A stretch of DNA of 64,000 nucleotides from CAUPWF01 sp044425815. Lineage in GTDB: Bacteria; Bacillota; Clostridia; Lachnospirales; Lachnospiraceae. Each line of letters opens with the position of its first letter. Position 1 is the first letter of the stretch. Below the pieces are notes generated by a model that ran no database searches, had not been told where the DNA came from, and worked only from the letters and a program-made list of their open reading frames with translations. This document shows positions 54,534-62,490 of this stretch, piece after piece. The stretch spans positions 39,897 to 103,896 of the forward strand of contig JAWXVA010000002.1 in assembly GCA_044425815.1 (NCBI GenBank). The letters are read 5' to 3'. A program made the position numbers and the translations under genes.

Positions 54534-55166
54534 ATGAATATTGACACAAAAAACATAATTGACAGCATATTAGATAACATTTCTAATATCGAATATTTAA
54601 AAATTGAGGATATACCTAACATTCCATTATATATGGATCAAGTTACAACTTTAATGGACGAGAAACTAAAAGCTTCCAAAAGATGCGAGGATGATAAAAT
54701 CCTTACAAAAACGATGATTAATAATTATGCTAAAAACAATCTACTTCCGCCACCTATTAAAAAGAAATATAACAAAGAACACGTTTTAGTTCTAGTTTTT
54801 ATTTATTATTTTAAAAATATTCTATCAATCAAAGATATTGAGAAGTTATTGCAACCAATTACAAGTAAATTCTTTGATAATGCTGAAACATTTAACATCA
54901 ACGATTTATATCAAGATGTATTCAATCTTGAGAAAAGTCATATTGAGTATTTAAAAGAGGAACTACGTGCTTCTTATCAGATTGCTCAAGATACATTTTC
55001 TGATGATTCGAATCCTGATCAAGCGTTTCTACAAGTATTTTCATTCATCTGCATTTTAAGTCTTGATGTGTATGTGAAGAAACAAATAATTGAGAATTTA
55101 ATAGATAATTTCTCATTTGATATAACTAGCGAAGAAAAGAAACAACGAGACAAAAAATCCAAATAA
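54534..55166 (+). CDS. DUF1836 family protein
   Basis: This 210-residue soluble protein has the DUF1836 core, ILTKTMINNYAKNNLLPPP near residues 56-74, followed by EHVLVLVFIYYFKNILSIKDI near 82-102 (partly quoted). The family is common in clostridia and bacilli, has an HTH-like N-terminal part, and is sometimes thought to be a transcription regulator; no function is established. It is a single gene with its own promoter and a GAGGTG ribosome site. Confidence 0.85.
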   Translation: MNIDTKNIIDSILDNISNIEYLKIEDIPNIPLYMDQVTTLMDEKLKASKRCEDDKILTKTMINNYAKNNLLPPPIKKKYNKEHVLVLVFIYYFKNILSIKDIEKLLQPITSKFFDNAETFNINDLYQDVFNLEKSHIEYLKEELRASYQIAQDTFSDDSNPDQAFLQVFSFICILSLDVYVKKQIIENLIDNFSFDITSEEKKQRDKKSK

Positions 55167-55243
55167 ACCTTTCAGGCGAATTCTAAGGAGTTTGCCTATA
55201 TTTTTACAAAAATTAGACAAGGCAAATATTATTAGGAGGGATT

Positions 55244-55630
55244 ATGAAAAAAGACACAAAACATTTAAGAAGTAAAATTAGCGTTATTATAATTGGTTTT
55301 TTAGTTACTTTATACGCTCTTTTGTACGGAATGTTTTGTTTCTTGATGTATCAAGAATTAGAAGTGTTAGGTGTGGCCAAAGGTACCGTAGTATATTCCA
55401 AAAATATAGGTAGAGACTTTATGGCAGGTATGAAAACACTTGTAGGTGGTGAACTCGTTGGTTATACAGAAATGTTGAATGACGCACGTCAAATTGCAGT
55501 CAAGAGAATGGTCGATGAAGGGGAATCCCTCGGCGCTGATGCAATCATTAATATCCGCTATGGCTCTTCGGCTGTGATGCAAGGTGCTGCTGAAATCATC
55601 GCGTATGGAACTGCAGTTAAATATATTTAG
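55244..55630 (+). CDS. YbjQ-like (UPF0145) protein with N-terminal membrane helix
   Basis: This 128-residue protein has a hydrophobic helix at residues 10-35 and then the YbjQ heavy-metal-binding-like domain. The segment ARQIAVKRMVDEGESLGADAIINIRYGSS at about 80-108 (partly quoted) matches this family, which is usually soluble, near 100 residues and forms pentamers. The membrane helix is an extra. Its role is unknown. It follows the DUF1836 gene by 77 bp and may share its transcript. AGGAGG is placed before the ATG. Confidence 0.85.
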   Translation: MKKDTKHLRSKISVIIIGFLVTLYALLYGMFCFLMYQELEVLGVAKGTVVYSKNIGRDFMAGMKTLVGGELVGYTEMLNDARQIAVKRMVDEGESLGADAIINIRYGSSAVMQGAAEIIAYGTAVKYI

Positions 55631-55636
55631 ACAAAA

Positions 55637-55664
55637 AAAGGGATTGTTATGAAACAATCCCTTT
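55637..55664. terminator. Bidirectional terminator between YbjQ-like and YerC genes
   Basis: A perfect 12-bp stem (55637-55648 with 55653-55664) and a 4-base loop lie between two convergent genes. The A-run and T-run flanks fit terminators on both strands. Confidence 0.85.
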
Positions 55665-55681
55665 AACTATACCTTATTCAT

Positions 55682-55969
55682 TTATTCTGGAATTCGTTCA
55701 AAGACCATATCATATCCGTCGTTACCATAGTTAAGCGAGCGATTCACCCTACTAATCGTAGCTGTCGAAGCACCAGTCTTCTCAGCAATCTCCAAATACG
55801 TTCTATGCTCTCTCAGCATTTTTGCCACTTCCATACGTTGAGATAACGAAAGTAATTCATTAATTGTACAAATATCTTCAAAGAATGTATAACATTCTTC
55901 CTTATTTTCCAAACTTAGAATTGCTTTAAATAAATAATCAACGGACTCCGTCCTAATTTTTTTGCTCAT
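55682..55969 (-). CDS. TrpR/YerC-YecD family transcription regulator
   Basis: This 95-residue protein is mostly helical. The segment LLSLSQRMEVAKMLREHRTYLEIAEKTGASTATISRVNRSL (residues about 38-78, partly quoted) is the TrpR-like helix-turn-helix of the YerC/YecD family. These small repressors occur in most Firmicutes and their targets are unclear. It is a single gene, near pcrA as in several relatives. An AAGGAG site precedes the ATG. Confidence 0.9.
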   Translation of the reverse strand: MSKKIRTESVDYLFKAILSLENKEECYTFFEDICTINELLSLSQRMEVAKMLREHRTYLEIAEKTGASTATISRVNRSLNYGNDGYDMVFERIPE

Positions 55970-56034
55970 GATTTTTTCTCCTTTACAGACCGAATTGATT
56001 ACTTTCTCATTTTAACACGCTAAACTCTTAAAGT

Positions 56035-56766
56035 CTACTTGTTTTTTCCACAATTTACGTAGCCTAAAAGCTTTTCAAGGGATGTATTTACGATCAATTC
56101 TTCTGGAAAATCATAGGTTTCTAAAAGTAGTTCTGTACGTTTAAAATTAGCAAGATCAATATCGACGTGTGCATCACTTCCTAGGCTAACATCAGCTTTA
56201 TACTTTTTGCACGTCTCTATTAACTTAATCTGATTCTCCCTTGACCCTTTGCGCACCCCATCCGGATTAATGGAAGAATTATTCAGTTCTAATAATACAT
56301 GATGTTCTTTCGCTGCTGCGACTATCATATCATAGTCTACTGGGAATCTTATATCATCTGGATGTCCAATAATATTGATTCCGGGTTTTTCAATCGTTTT
56401 TAGATATGCCTGTGTATTTTTAGAGATTCCGCGTGAAATCCCATAGCAATCATCTGGAATGTGAATACTCGCAATCACGATATCTAATTCTGAGTACACC
56501 GATTCTGGTAAATCTACTGTTCCAAACTCATCTAATATATTTAATTCTACTCCTAATAATAATTTCACTCCAAACATTTCTCTAGGTACAACTTTTAGAT
56601 TATCAAAATAATAAAGCCCTGGCGCCCATGGTAAATTGGGTGCATGTTCTGTCAATGCAATAGCCTCTAAGTCTTTTTCTTTTGCTGTAAATGCCATTTC
56701 TTTTATTGTATTATAAGCATGTCCGCTCACTAATGTGTGTGCATGCGTATCCAGCACAAATCTCAT
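56035..56766 (-). CDS. PHP-domain phosphatase/hydrolase
   Basis: This 243-residue PHP hydrolase starts at the ATG at 56766, with AAGGAG 6 bases before it. Metal-binding residues are in VLDTHAHTLVSGHAYNT near residue 4, ALTEHAPNLP near 36, VELNILDE near 75, IIGHPDDIRFP near 131 and VSLGSDAHVD near 194. The family splits phosphoester bonds, for example in histidinol phosphate, but YcdX-like members have unclear substrates. It stands alone. Confidence 0.9.
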   Translation of the reverse strand: MRFVLDTHAHTLVSGHAYNTIKEMAFTAKEKDLEAIALTEHAPNLPWAPGLYYFDNLKVVPREMFGVKLLLGVELNILDEFGTVDLPESVYSELDIVIASIHIPDDCYGISRGISKNTQAYLKTIEKPGINIIGHPDDIRFPVDYDMIVAAAKEHHVLLELNNSSINPDGVRKGSRENQIKLIETCKKYKADVSLGSDAHVDIDLANFKRTELLLETYDFPEELIVNTSLEKLLGYVNCGKNK

Positions 56767-56966
56767 AAATTCTCCTTCTTTCAACTTCTTTTTGATATTA
56801 CGTTCCTTCTTGTTAATTCTATTTCTGTTGTAATTCTTATTTTTATTTTAAGATTCTATTTACCTGTTTATTATACATCAATTTCCTCTTCCCACCAAGC
56901 TTTAAATATTGTACAATAAATATACTAAATACTTCTTAGTGTGTAAGATAAATATAGGAGGTACAT

Positions 56967-57800
56967 ATGAGACAAAATAAACTCGAAGGAATTTCAGAAT
57001 ATCTTTGCCCTCGCATTGTAAATGTAGAAACAAATCATGTTTATTACGGCGGAGACCAATCCTGGCTTCCTCGAAACACTGCGTTTAAAGGTGGTTGTGG
57101 CCCTGTTTGTGGAGCCAATCTATTAACAACTTATGCTGATCGCTATACGCAATTTCAAGAGCATTTAGGCCTACACATTAATGAAAAACATTTTATTAAT
57201 CAAGACGAATATTTAAAACTACTTCAAGAGATATATGATACAATGCATTTACGTGAAATTCCTATTCTGAATAAAATCTATGATAAAGTATCACGTAGTA
57301 ACAAATTATTCAAATATATTCCAACAAATTTAGGTACTGGGATTTGCCATTTCACCCAAGGTATTTTACGGTTTGGTATAAAGAAAGGTATGTATTTACA
57401 ATTCCGTTCTCGCTCTACCATGTTATGTAGCTATACTCGTGGTCTTACTTTTATCAAGCTTGCCTTATCAAATGGATACCCTGTTGTTCTTTTAAGTACG
57501 AATTGTAAGTTTCCCTTCATGTTGTATGAAAGACCTTACTTTCAAAATGGAACTGCCAAAAAAATGTTTCGGCATTTCGTAACCATCACAGATATTCGTG
57601 AATCTACTGAAGGAAAAGGTCCTGAACTTGTAATTACCACTTGGGGTAAAACTGGTACCATTGCATACAAGGATTTATACCTTTCTTGGAGGTCACTGAA
57701 GTCCTTTGGTTCTAGTATGGTTTATTTCATCCCTGCGAAAAGTCACAAATCTACAAAATTAGCGATGCTTAAAGCATATTCTATTTTAATAAGACACTAG
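56967..57800 (+). CDS. Uncharacterised cysteine-peptidase-like (C39/papain-fold) protein
   Basis: No family is certain. The 277-residue protein lacks a signal peptide. A GGDQSWLPRNT segment is followed by KGGCGPVCGANLL near residues 47-59, which looks like the Gln...Cys pair of C39-type or papain-like cysteine peptidases. A later RHFVTITDIRES (about 207-218) and ELVITTWGKTG (about 225-235) fit the His and Asp/Asn sites. GGAGG precedes the ATG. It converges on an orphan holin-like gene. The hairpin 57791-57802 with 57816-57827 follows and overlaps its stop codon. Confidence 0.65.
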   Translation: MRQNKLEGISEYLCPRIVNVETNHVYYGGDQSWLPRNTAFKGGCGPVCGANLLTTYADRYTQFQEHLGLHINEKHFINQDEYLKLLQEIYDTMHLREIPILNKIYDKVSRSNKLFKYIPTNLGTGICHFTQGILRFGIKKGMYLQFRSRSTMLCSYTRGLTFIKLALSNGYPVVLLSTNCKFPFMLYERPYFQNGTAKKMFRHFVTITDIRESTEGKGPELVITTWGKTGTIAYKDLYLSWRSLKSFGSSMVYFIPAKSHKSTKLAMLKAYSILIRH

Positions 57801-57833
57801 CATAAACTAAAGAGTTGCTAGTGTCTTACTTTT
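57791..57833 (+). terminator. Terminator after the peptidase-like gene
   Basis: A perfect 12-bp stem (57791-57802 with 57816-57827) is followed by a T-run. The stem contains the stop codon of the upstream gene, an economical arrangement. Confidence 0.8.
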
Positions 57834-57854
57834 TTACTATTGCTACTTTCTATT

Positions 57855-58085
57855 TTAGATTTTTCCAATCATTTCAGGATTTTCTGGAACCTCAGGTATT
57901 CCCGTTACACTAGTCAACATGGATATGCATCCTGCTATCAATGATGTTGTGATTACATATATCCAATCTGCTTCCCCTGTTACTGTCGCAACTCCAATAC
58001 TTGCAATAGCTGTTTGTGCCACCGTTTTTATTGCTCGTATACCCGCTTTTTGAACCCAAGAAAGCCAATATTCTTTACTATGCAT
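57855..58085 (-). CDS. Small holin-like protein (phage r1t-type)
   Basis: The 76-residue protein starts at the ATG at 58085, with AGAGG 7 bases before it; two earlier in-frame ATGs have poorly placed sites. It has SKEYWLSWVQKAGIRAIKTV at the N-terminus and two membrane helices (about residues 20-37 and 42-62), with a short charged tail ending VPENPEMIGK. This resembles r1t-type holins, which open the membrane for lysin release. No endolysin or other phage gene is near, so it may be a relic or a recruited secretion pore. Confidence 0.65.
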   Translation of the reverse strand: MHSKEYWLSWVQKAGIRAIKTVAQTAIASIGVATVTGEADWIYVITTSLIAGCISMLTSVTGIPEVPENPEMIGKI

Positions 58086-58244
58086 CTTCATCCCTCTATC
58101 TATGCGTTCTCTCTTTATTTTATGCATCCTTTTTATAAATGACAGTCTTACTTAGATTCATTGAATCTATAGCAAGTATAAAATAACCATTTTATATTGT
58201 TTGCATATACTGTACCATCAACAAAAAGGAGGATATGAAAAGAT

Positions 58245-59330
58245 ATGATAAGAAAAGTTTTAGCTGTTAGTCTTACATTATTGATGACCTTAACCCTATG
58301 TTTTGGATGTACGAAAGAGGAAGCGACATCAAGCTCTGATATCACTGCTATTGAAAATACTAATGAAGACAACAATACCGCCGAGGATAACATTGCTTCT
58401 GATGTGGTTGAATTAACGCCTGTTATCTTAAACGAAGTAGCACATTCAATCTTCTATGCGCCCATGTATGTAGCTATAGAAAATGGATATTTTGAAGAAG
58501 AAGGAATCGCACTTGAGTTGGTAACAGGATTCGGTGCCGATAATACTATGACTGCTCTTTTATCTAACGAAGCACAAATCGGTTTTATGGGTCCTGAGTC
58601 TACGATTTACACCTATCAAGAAGGGGCATCTGATTACTTTATTAATTTCGCACAATTAACTCAACGTGCTGGCAACTTCCTTGTAGCTAGAGAAGAAATA
58701 AATGATTTTGCATGGACTGATTTAATAGGCACTGACGTACTTGCTGGTCGAGCTGGAGGTATGCCACAAATGGTATTCGAATATATCTTAAAAGAAAATG
58801 GTATCAATCCAGAAACGGATTTGAGTATGAATCAAAGCATCGATTTCGGCGCTACTGCTGCTGCGTTTGTAGGCGGTCAAGGTGAATACACTGTGGAATT
58901 TGAGCCTTCCGCTACAGCTCTTGAATTAGAAGGCGAAGGCTATGTAGTAGCATCTCTTGGTGTAGACAGTGGCTATGTACCTTACACTGCATTTTGTGCT
59001 CAAGAAAGCTATATCAATGAAAATCCAGAAATTATACAAGGATTTACAAACGCTATTCAGAAAGGACTTAATTTCTGCATGGCAGCGACTTCAGAAGAAA
59101 TTGCTACGATAATCGCACCTCAATTTTCAGATACAGAAATGGAAAATCTAATCACTATCATCGAGCGCTATTACGAACAAGATACTTGGCCTGAAACACT
59201 AGTATTTGGTCAAGATGGTTTTGAATTATTGCAGGATGTACTTGATTCAGCTGGTGTGCTCAATGAACGTGTGAACTACGATTTAATTGTCAATACCACT
59301 TTTGCAGAAAATGCAAGTAATCTTCAATAA
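58245..59330 (+). CDS. ABC transporter substrate-binding lipoprotein (SsuA/THI5-like)
   Basis: This is a 361-residue extracytoplasmic binding protein. The signal peptide ends in LCFGC, with the lipidated Cys near residue 22, and a polar linker follows to about residue 55. The domain then shows IFYAPMYVAIENGYFEEEGI near residues 73-92 and later GGQGEYTVEFEPSATALE near 210, features of the NMT1/THI5 and sulfonate-binding families. No ATPase or permease is beside it; the matching pair at 29.5-31.0 kb lacks such a protein. GGAGG is 12 bases before the ATG. Confidence 0.85.
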   Translation: MIRKVLAVSLTLLMTLTLCFGCTKEEATSSSDITAIENTNEDNNTAEDNIASDVVELTPVILNEVAHSIFYAPMYVAIENGYFEEEGIALELVTGFGADNTMTALLSNEAQIGFMGPESTIYTYQEGASDYFINFAQLTQRAGNFLVAREEINDFAWTDLIGTDVLAGRAGGMPQMVFEYILKENGINPETDLSMNQSIDFGATAAAFVGGQGEYTVEFEPSATALELEGEGYVVASLGVDSGYVPYTAFCAQESYINENPEIIQGFTNAIQKGLNFCMAATSEEIATIIAPQFSDTEMENLITIIERYYEQDTWPETLVFGQDGFELLQDVLDSAGVLNERVNYDLIVNTTFAENASNLQ

Positions 59331-59362
59331 TACATTATAATTATAATTTAATATAAATCAAA

Positions 59363-59399
59363 ACACCCATGTCTAGGTTCGCTACCTGAACATGGGTGT
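59363..59399. terminator. Bidirectional terminator between the binding protein and aroD
   Basis: A 10-bp outer stem (59363-59372 with 59390-59399) encloses an AGGT/ACCT inner stem. It lies between two convergent genes. Confidence 0.8.
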
Positions 59400-59403
59400 A
59401 ATA

Positions 59404-60168
59404 TTATTCATTATTCGTATGTAGAACATCAAGTATATGCGCCAATTCAGAGACCTGAATCTGTCCTGGAGCAGATACACTTTCTCCTGAACCAAAACTC
59501 ATACACGAACCAAACGTTTCTCCAGACAATCGACTAATCGTTCCTAATGATGACATAGACATTGTGACAAGTGGCTGTGTTGCATAACACTCGCTCATCT
59601 CTCGTGTGGCATCCAGCAGGGTGATAACATCCGATGTATTTTGTGGCATCACTGCTAATTTCAATACATCGGCGCCAAGTGTTTGCATTTCTTGTAATCT
59701 GCGAACCATCTCCTCTTTTGGTGGAGTTTTGGAAAAATCATGATTGGATGCAATAACCACTATATTTTCTGCTTGTATCCTTTGAATTAATTCTTTCGCG
59801 TTTATACCTGTTTTATAAATCTCAACATCTATTGCATCTACATCACTGTATACAAATACTTGAGAAATAATAGATTCATACTCTTCCGCAGTATAGTTAT
59901 TTTCTCCACCTTCCTCACTAGTACGAATGGTAAATAATAATGAACGTTCTGCAATCAAAGTTCGTATTTCTTTCAATATCTCTAGTATGGCTTTTACATC
60001 TTTTCCTGCTTCATACCAATCTACTCTCCACTCGATTATATCTACTGGTAAGCTTTTTAGTTTGATACATTCTGCATAAATCGATTCTCTTGTAGTACCC
60101 ACAATCGAAGTACAAGTTTTTGGTCGCCCTTCACCTAAGGTGATGTGACGTATTTCAACAATATTCAT
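59404..60168 (-). CDS. aroD: 3-dehydroquinate dehydratase, type I
   Basis: The enzyme is the third step of the shikimate pathway, making dehydroshikimate through a Schiff base. The protein is 254 residues from the ATG at 60168 (AAGGAG upstream); the upstream frame is rejected. Catalytic residues sit in IEWRVDWYE (Glu, near residue 45), VIASNHDFSKTP (His, near 142) and ADVLKLAVMP (Schiff-base Lys, near 170). The other aro genes are absent from the window. It lies downstream of the RNase P RNA and its terminator. Confidence 0.95.
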   Translation of the reverse strand: MNIVEIRHITLGEGRPKTCTSIVGTTRESIYAECIKLKSLPVDIIEWRVDWYEAGKDVKAILEILKEIRTLIAERSLLFTIRTSEEGGENNYTAEEYESIISQVFVYSDVDAIDVEIYKTGINAKELIQRIQAENIVVIASNHDFSKTPPKEEMVRRLQEMQTLGADVLKLAVMPQNTSDVITLLDATREMSECYATQPLVTMSMSSLGTISRLSGETFGSCMSFGSGESVSAPGQIQVSELAHILDVLHTNNE

Positions 60169-60198
60169 AACTATCTCCTTGTATAGAATGCGTCTTTT

Positions 60199-60232
60199 AT
60201 AATCGAAAAGATATGGAAAAATCCATATCTCT
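60199..60232 (-). terminator. Terminator after RNase P RNA
   Basis: A GAGATATGGA...TCCATATCTTTTC-type stem with a small T-loop and T-rich tail follows the 3' end of the RNA gene on the minus strand. It separates rnpB from aroD. Confidence 0.7.
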
Positions 60233-60239
60233 CTACTAG

Positions 60240-60586
60240 TCAAGCAAGACGATAAGCCGGGTTATGTCGTGTGTAGTCATCTATCTAGACCTAATGTCGC
60301 CACTAGGTTCCAGCAACCTACCTAAAGCGTAGCGGGCAACTACATTGCTTTTATTCGGTTTTGCTTTGGATGGGGTTTACATATGCCCTCTCTGTTACCA
60401 GCGAGGCGGTAGTCTCTTACACTGCCCTTCCACCCTTACCAGCCGAAACTGGCGGTATATTTCTGTTGCACTATCCTTGGAGTCACCTCCACCAGACGTT
60501 ATCTGGCATCCTGCCCTATAAAGCCCGGACTTTCCTCACCTGCGTTCTTTCGATACTTGCAGCTGCGACTACATATCTTACTTAAC
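60240..60586 (-). ncRNA. rnpB: RNase P RNA (type A)
   Basis: The catalytic RNA that trims tRNA 5' ends. Read on the minus strand, the invariant core is plain: GAGGAAAGTCCGGGCT near the 5' end, AGTGCAACAGAAA in the middle, GGTAACAG, TAAACCCCATCC, GGTAGGTTGCT and finally CATAACCCGGCTTAT. The 5' AAGTAAGA (about 60575-60583) pairs with TCTTGCTT near 60242-60249 as the closing stem P1. The length of about 345 bases fits. Helices around the middle resemble type A, the usual clostridial form, not type B of Bacillus. Confidence 0.97.
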
Positions 60587-60593
60587 TTTTTGT

Positions 60594-60622
60594 ATTTTAA
60601 CATGGTCACATTTAATTGTAAA
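60594..60622 (-). promoter_or_regulatory. Promoter of rnpB
   Basis: On the minus strand TTTACA (60617-60622) and TAAAAT (60594-60599) are 17 bp apart. The -35 box lies inside the end of the upstream MBL gene. The predicted start, near 60586, fits the RNA's 5' end. Confidence 0.7.
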
Positions 60623-61316
60623 GAAACACTTGATTTAATTTTTCTATACAAATGAATTGACTTTGAAAATCTTTGAAATGATTGTGTTCCTTTGATACAT
60701 TTTTACATATATCAAAATTTTCACTAAAAAAATGCATGGGCATCACTTTTCGTGGTTCAAGATGTTTCATAAAATAAATCATTCCCCAATCATAAGACTT
60801 CTCTAATCTTTGATCTAATGGTAAAAATGCAACGTCTATTTGTATATCCTTTTCTTTAATTCTAGCTATTTCTTCTTTGTAATCCGACCCCATTTGTTCA
60901 TTATATTCATTGGTTTCACCATCCCAATGCCACCAGTTTAAGTCCCCAGCATGATAGAGATTCCCTTCTTCAGTTTCAAGCAAGAAAGCAACTCCCATAT
61001 CCGTAGAATGGAATGTATGCAGTGTCATTTCATCAATTTTATATGTCATTCGTTCTTTCACTACGATAACACGTTCGTCTGTGTTTGGATGTATTTTAAT
61101 ATCACTTGAAAAAATAAATGTTCTATTTGATTTTTTAGCAATTGTAAACATTTGCTCACTGCAATGATCAAAATGACTGTGGCTATTCAAAAAATATACT
61201 GCTTTATTCATCGGTAATTCTTTGATTTCACCATCATAATAATCAAATACAAATACTGCTTTTGTTGTTTCCACTATATAACAACTATGAAATACATACG
61301 TGATTTTCATGCTCAT
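60612..61316 (-). CDS. Metallo-beta-lactamase-fold hydrolase
   Basis: This is a 234-residue MBL-fold hydrolase. The metal motif is LNSHSHFDHCSEQ near residues 43-55 (HxHxDH), with later ligands in YHAGDLNWWHW near 116-126 and MPMHFFSENFDIC near 194-206. It resembles small cytosolic hydrolases related to UlaG/RNase Z, substrates unknown. The ATG has AGGAG six bases before it. It begins 24 bp after cbiG and may be translated from the same transcript. Confidence 0.87.
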   Translation of the reverse strand: MSMKITYVFHSCYIVETTKAVFVFDYYDGEIKELPMNKAVYFLNSHSHFDHCSEQMFTIAKKSNRTFIFSSDIKIHPNTDERVIVVKERMTYKIDEMTLHTFHSTDMGVAFLLETEEGNLYHAGDLNWWHWDGETNEYNEQMGSDYKEEIARIKEKDIQIDVAFLPLDQRLEKSYDWGMIYFMKHLEPRKVMPMHFFSENFDICKNVSKEHNHFKDFQSQFICIEKLNQVFLYN

Positions 61317-61340
61317 TCCCTACTCCTATTTAACTTTTGT

Positions 61341-62345
61341 CTATTCGAAATAAATGGTCTTTAGTTTCTTAGCTGCCGCAAATGTTACACCTTGCCCCAT
61401 CACTTTACCCAGTACCAATTCTCCGCAATCGCTACCTAAGATGGCTGAACGTTCTGAAATATTAGCTTCACTTTTAGTCATACTCTCTTTTGTACTGATA
61501 AGATGTAATTCTCTTAATTCTTTTCCAGTAAATGATAGAATTGGAATGTGATATTTCTCAGAGAGAGTAATTAGTGCGAGTTCTTCAGATTTTTCTTTGA
61601 TTGTCGCCACTCCTTTTATCTGAATCATATCTATTTGTAGTGCATCTACTTGTGATAAAAACAACTCTTCAACATTACCAAAAGATACTCCTTCTAACAA
61701 TCCCATTCCTACGACATATTCATTTCTAATGGCGATTCTTTGCGTATACCATGACAATTCCTTTTTATCCTTGCAAAGTGTAAGACCAGACGGTATTTCT
61801 CCTTCAATATTACACTCACAATAAAATCCTATATGTTGCCCCTCTAATATAGCAGAACTAATAGTACGTGCTTGTTCTCGATTTCCTATTTCCATTTCGT
61901 TACGTTCTGCAAACTTCTCAATTGTGAATTTCTCTCGAATCTCCAGAGGAGTTGTGAGTATTTCTTTTGCATTAACTATTTTTGCTAATTTTAATGCCAA
62001 ATCATTTGCAAGACCCAAGTGATTTCCTAGTATCGGCACTACAAACTTACATTCTTCATCCATGACAAGTACTGCTGGGTCTTTCATTTTATCTTCTATC
62101 AACGGAGATATCATTCTAACTGCAATATCGGAACCACCAATGAATACAAATGCATCTGTTCGTTTCCAACATTCTTCTATCCATAATTTAGTTTCCTTTA
62201 ATGCCGAAAGCATTTCTACTTCACTGGCCTGTCGATGCGATGTATAGCTATCGCAGTCGTATTTATGTCTATCTAGTAAACTTACAATTTCTCCCATTAA
62301 ATCTTCTGTATTTTTTGTCAAACTAATGACAACGATTTTCTTCAT
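61341..62345 (-). CDS. cbiG: Cobalt-precorrin-5A hydrolase, CbiG-like
   Basis: CbiG opens the delta-lactone ring in anaerobic cobalamin synthesis. The protein is 334 residues from the ATG at 62345 (AAGGAG at 11 bases). The N-terminal CbiG part has FIGGSDIAVRMISPLIEDK near 71-89, then VLVMDEECKFVVPILGNHLGLAND near 96-119 (partly quoted), and the C-terminal CbiG_C domain shows GMGLLEGVSFGNVEEL near 216-231. The rest of the cbi operon is missing here, so this may be a relic, a dispersed gene or a recruited hydrolase. It has its own promoter with TATAAT near 62399. Confidence 0.8.
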   Translation of the reverse strand: MKKIVVISLTKNTEDLMGEIVSLLDRHKYDCDSYTSHRQASEVEMLSALKETKLWIEECWKRTDAFVFIGGSDIAVRMISPLIEDKMKDPAVLVMDEECKFVVPILGNHLGLANDLALKLAKIVNAKEILTTPLEIREKFTIEKFAERNEMEIGNREQARTISSAILEGQHIGFYCECNIEGEIPSGLTLCKDKKELSWYTQRIAIRNEYVVGMGLLEGVSFGNVEELFLSQVDALQIDMIQIKGVATIKEKSEELALITLSEKYHIPILSFTGKELRELHLISTKESMTKSEANISERSAILGSDCGELVLGKVMGQGVTFAAAKKLKTIYFE

Positions 62346-62490
62346 TACTTTTCTTGCTCCTTTTTGTTTCAATTAAATTCTCAAAAGAGAACTTAATCAT
62401 TATACCTATTTTTCTTCTTAGACACAAGAAAATCTGCCTGTTGTTTATAATATATTTATGATAAAACTTAACAACAAGTAAATTCATTTT

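Noticed and set aside
57855..58085. A prophage around the holin-like gene
   Set aside because: No integrase, capsid, tail or lysin gene is nearby; the neighbours are ordinary chromosomal genes.
58148..58393. An 81-codon minus-strand frame over the start of the binding-protein gene
   Set aside because: It overlaps the signal peptide of a clear lipoprotein gene and has no family match or good ribosome site.
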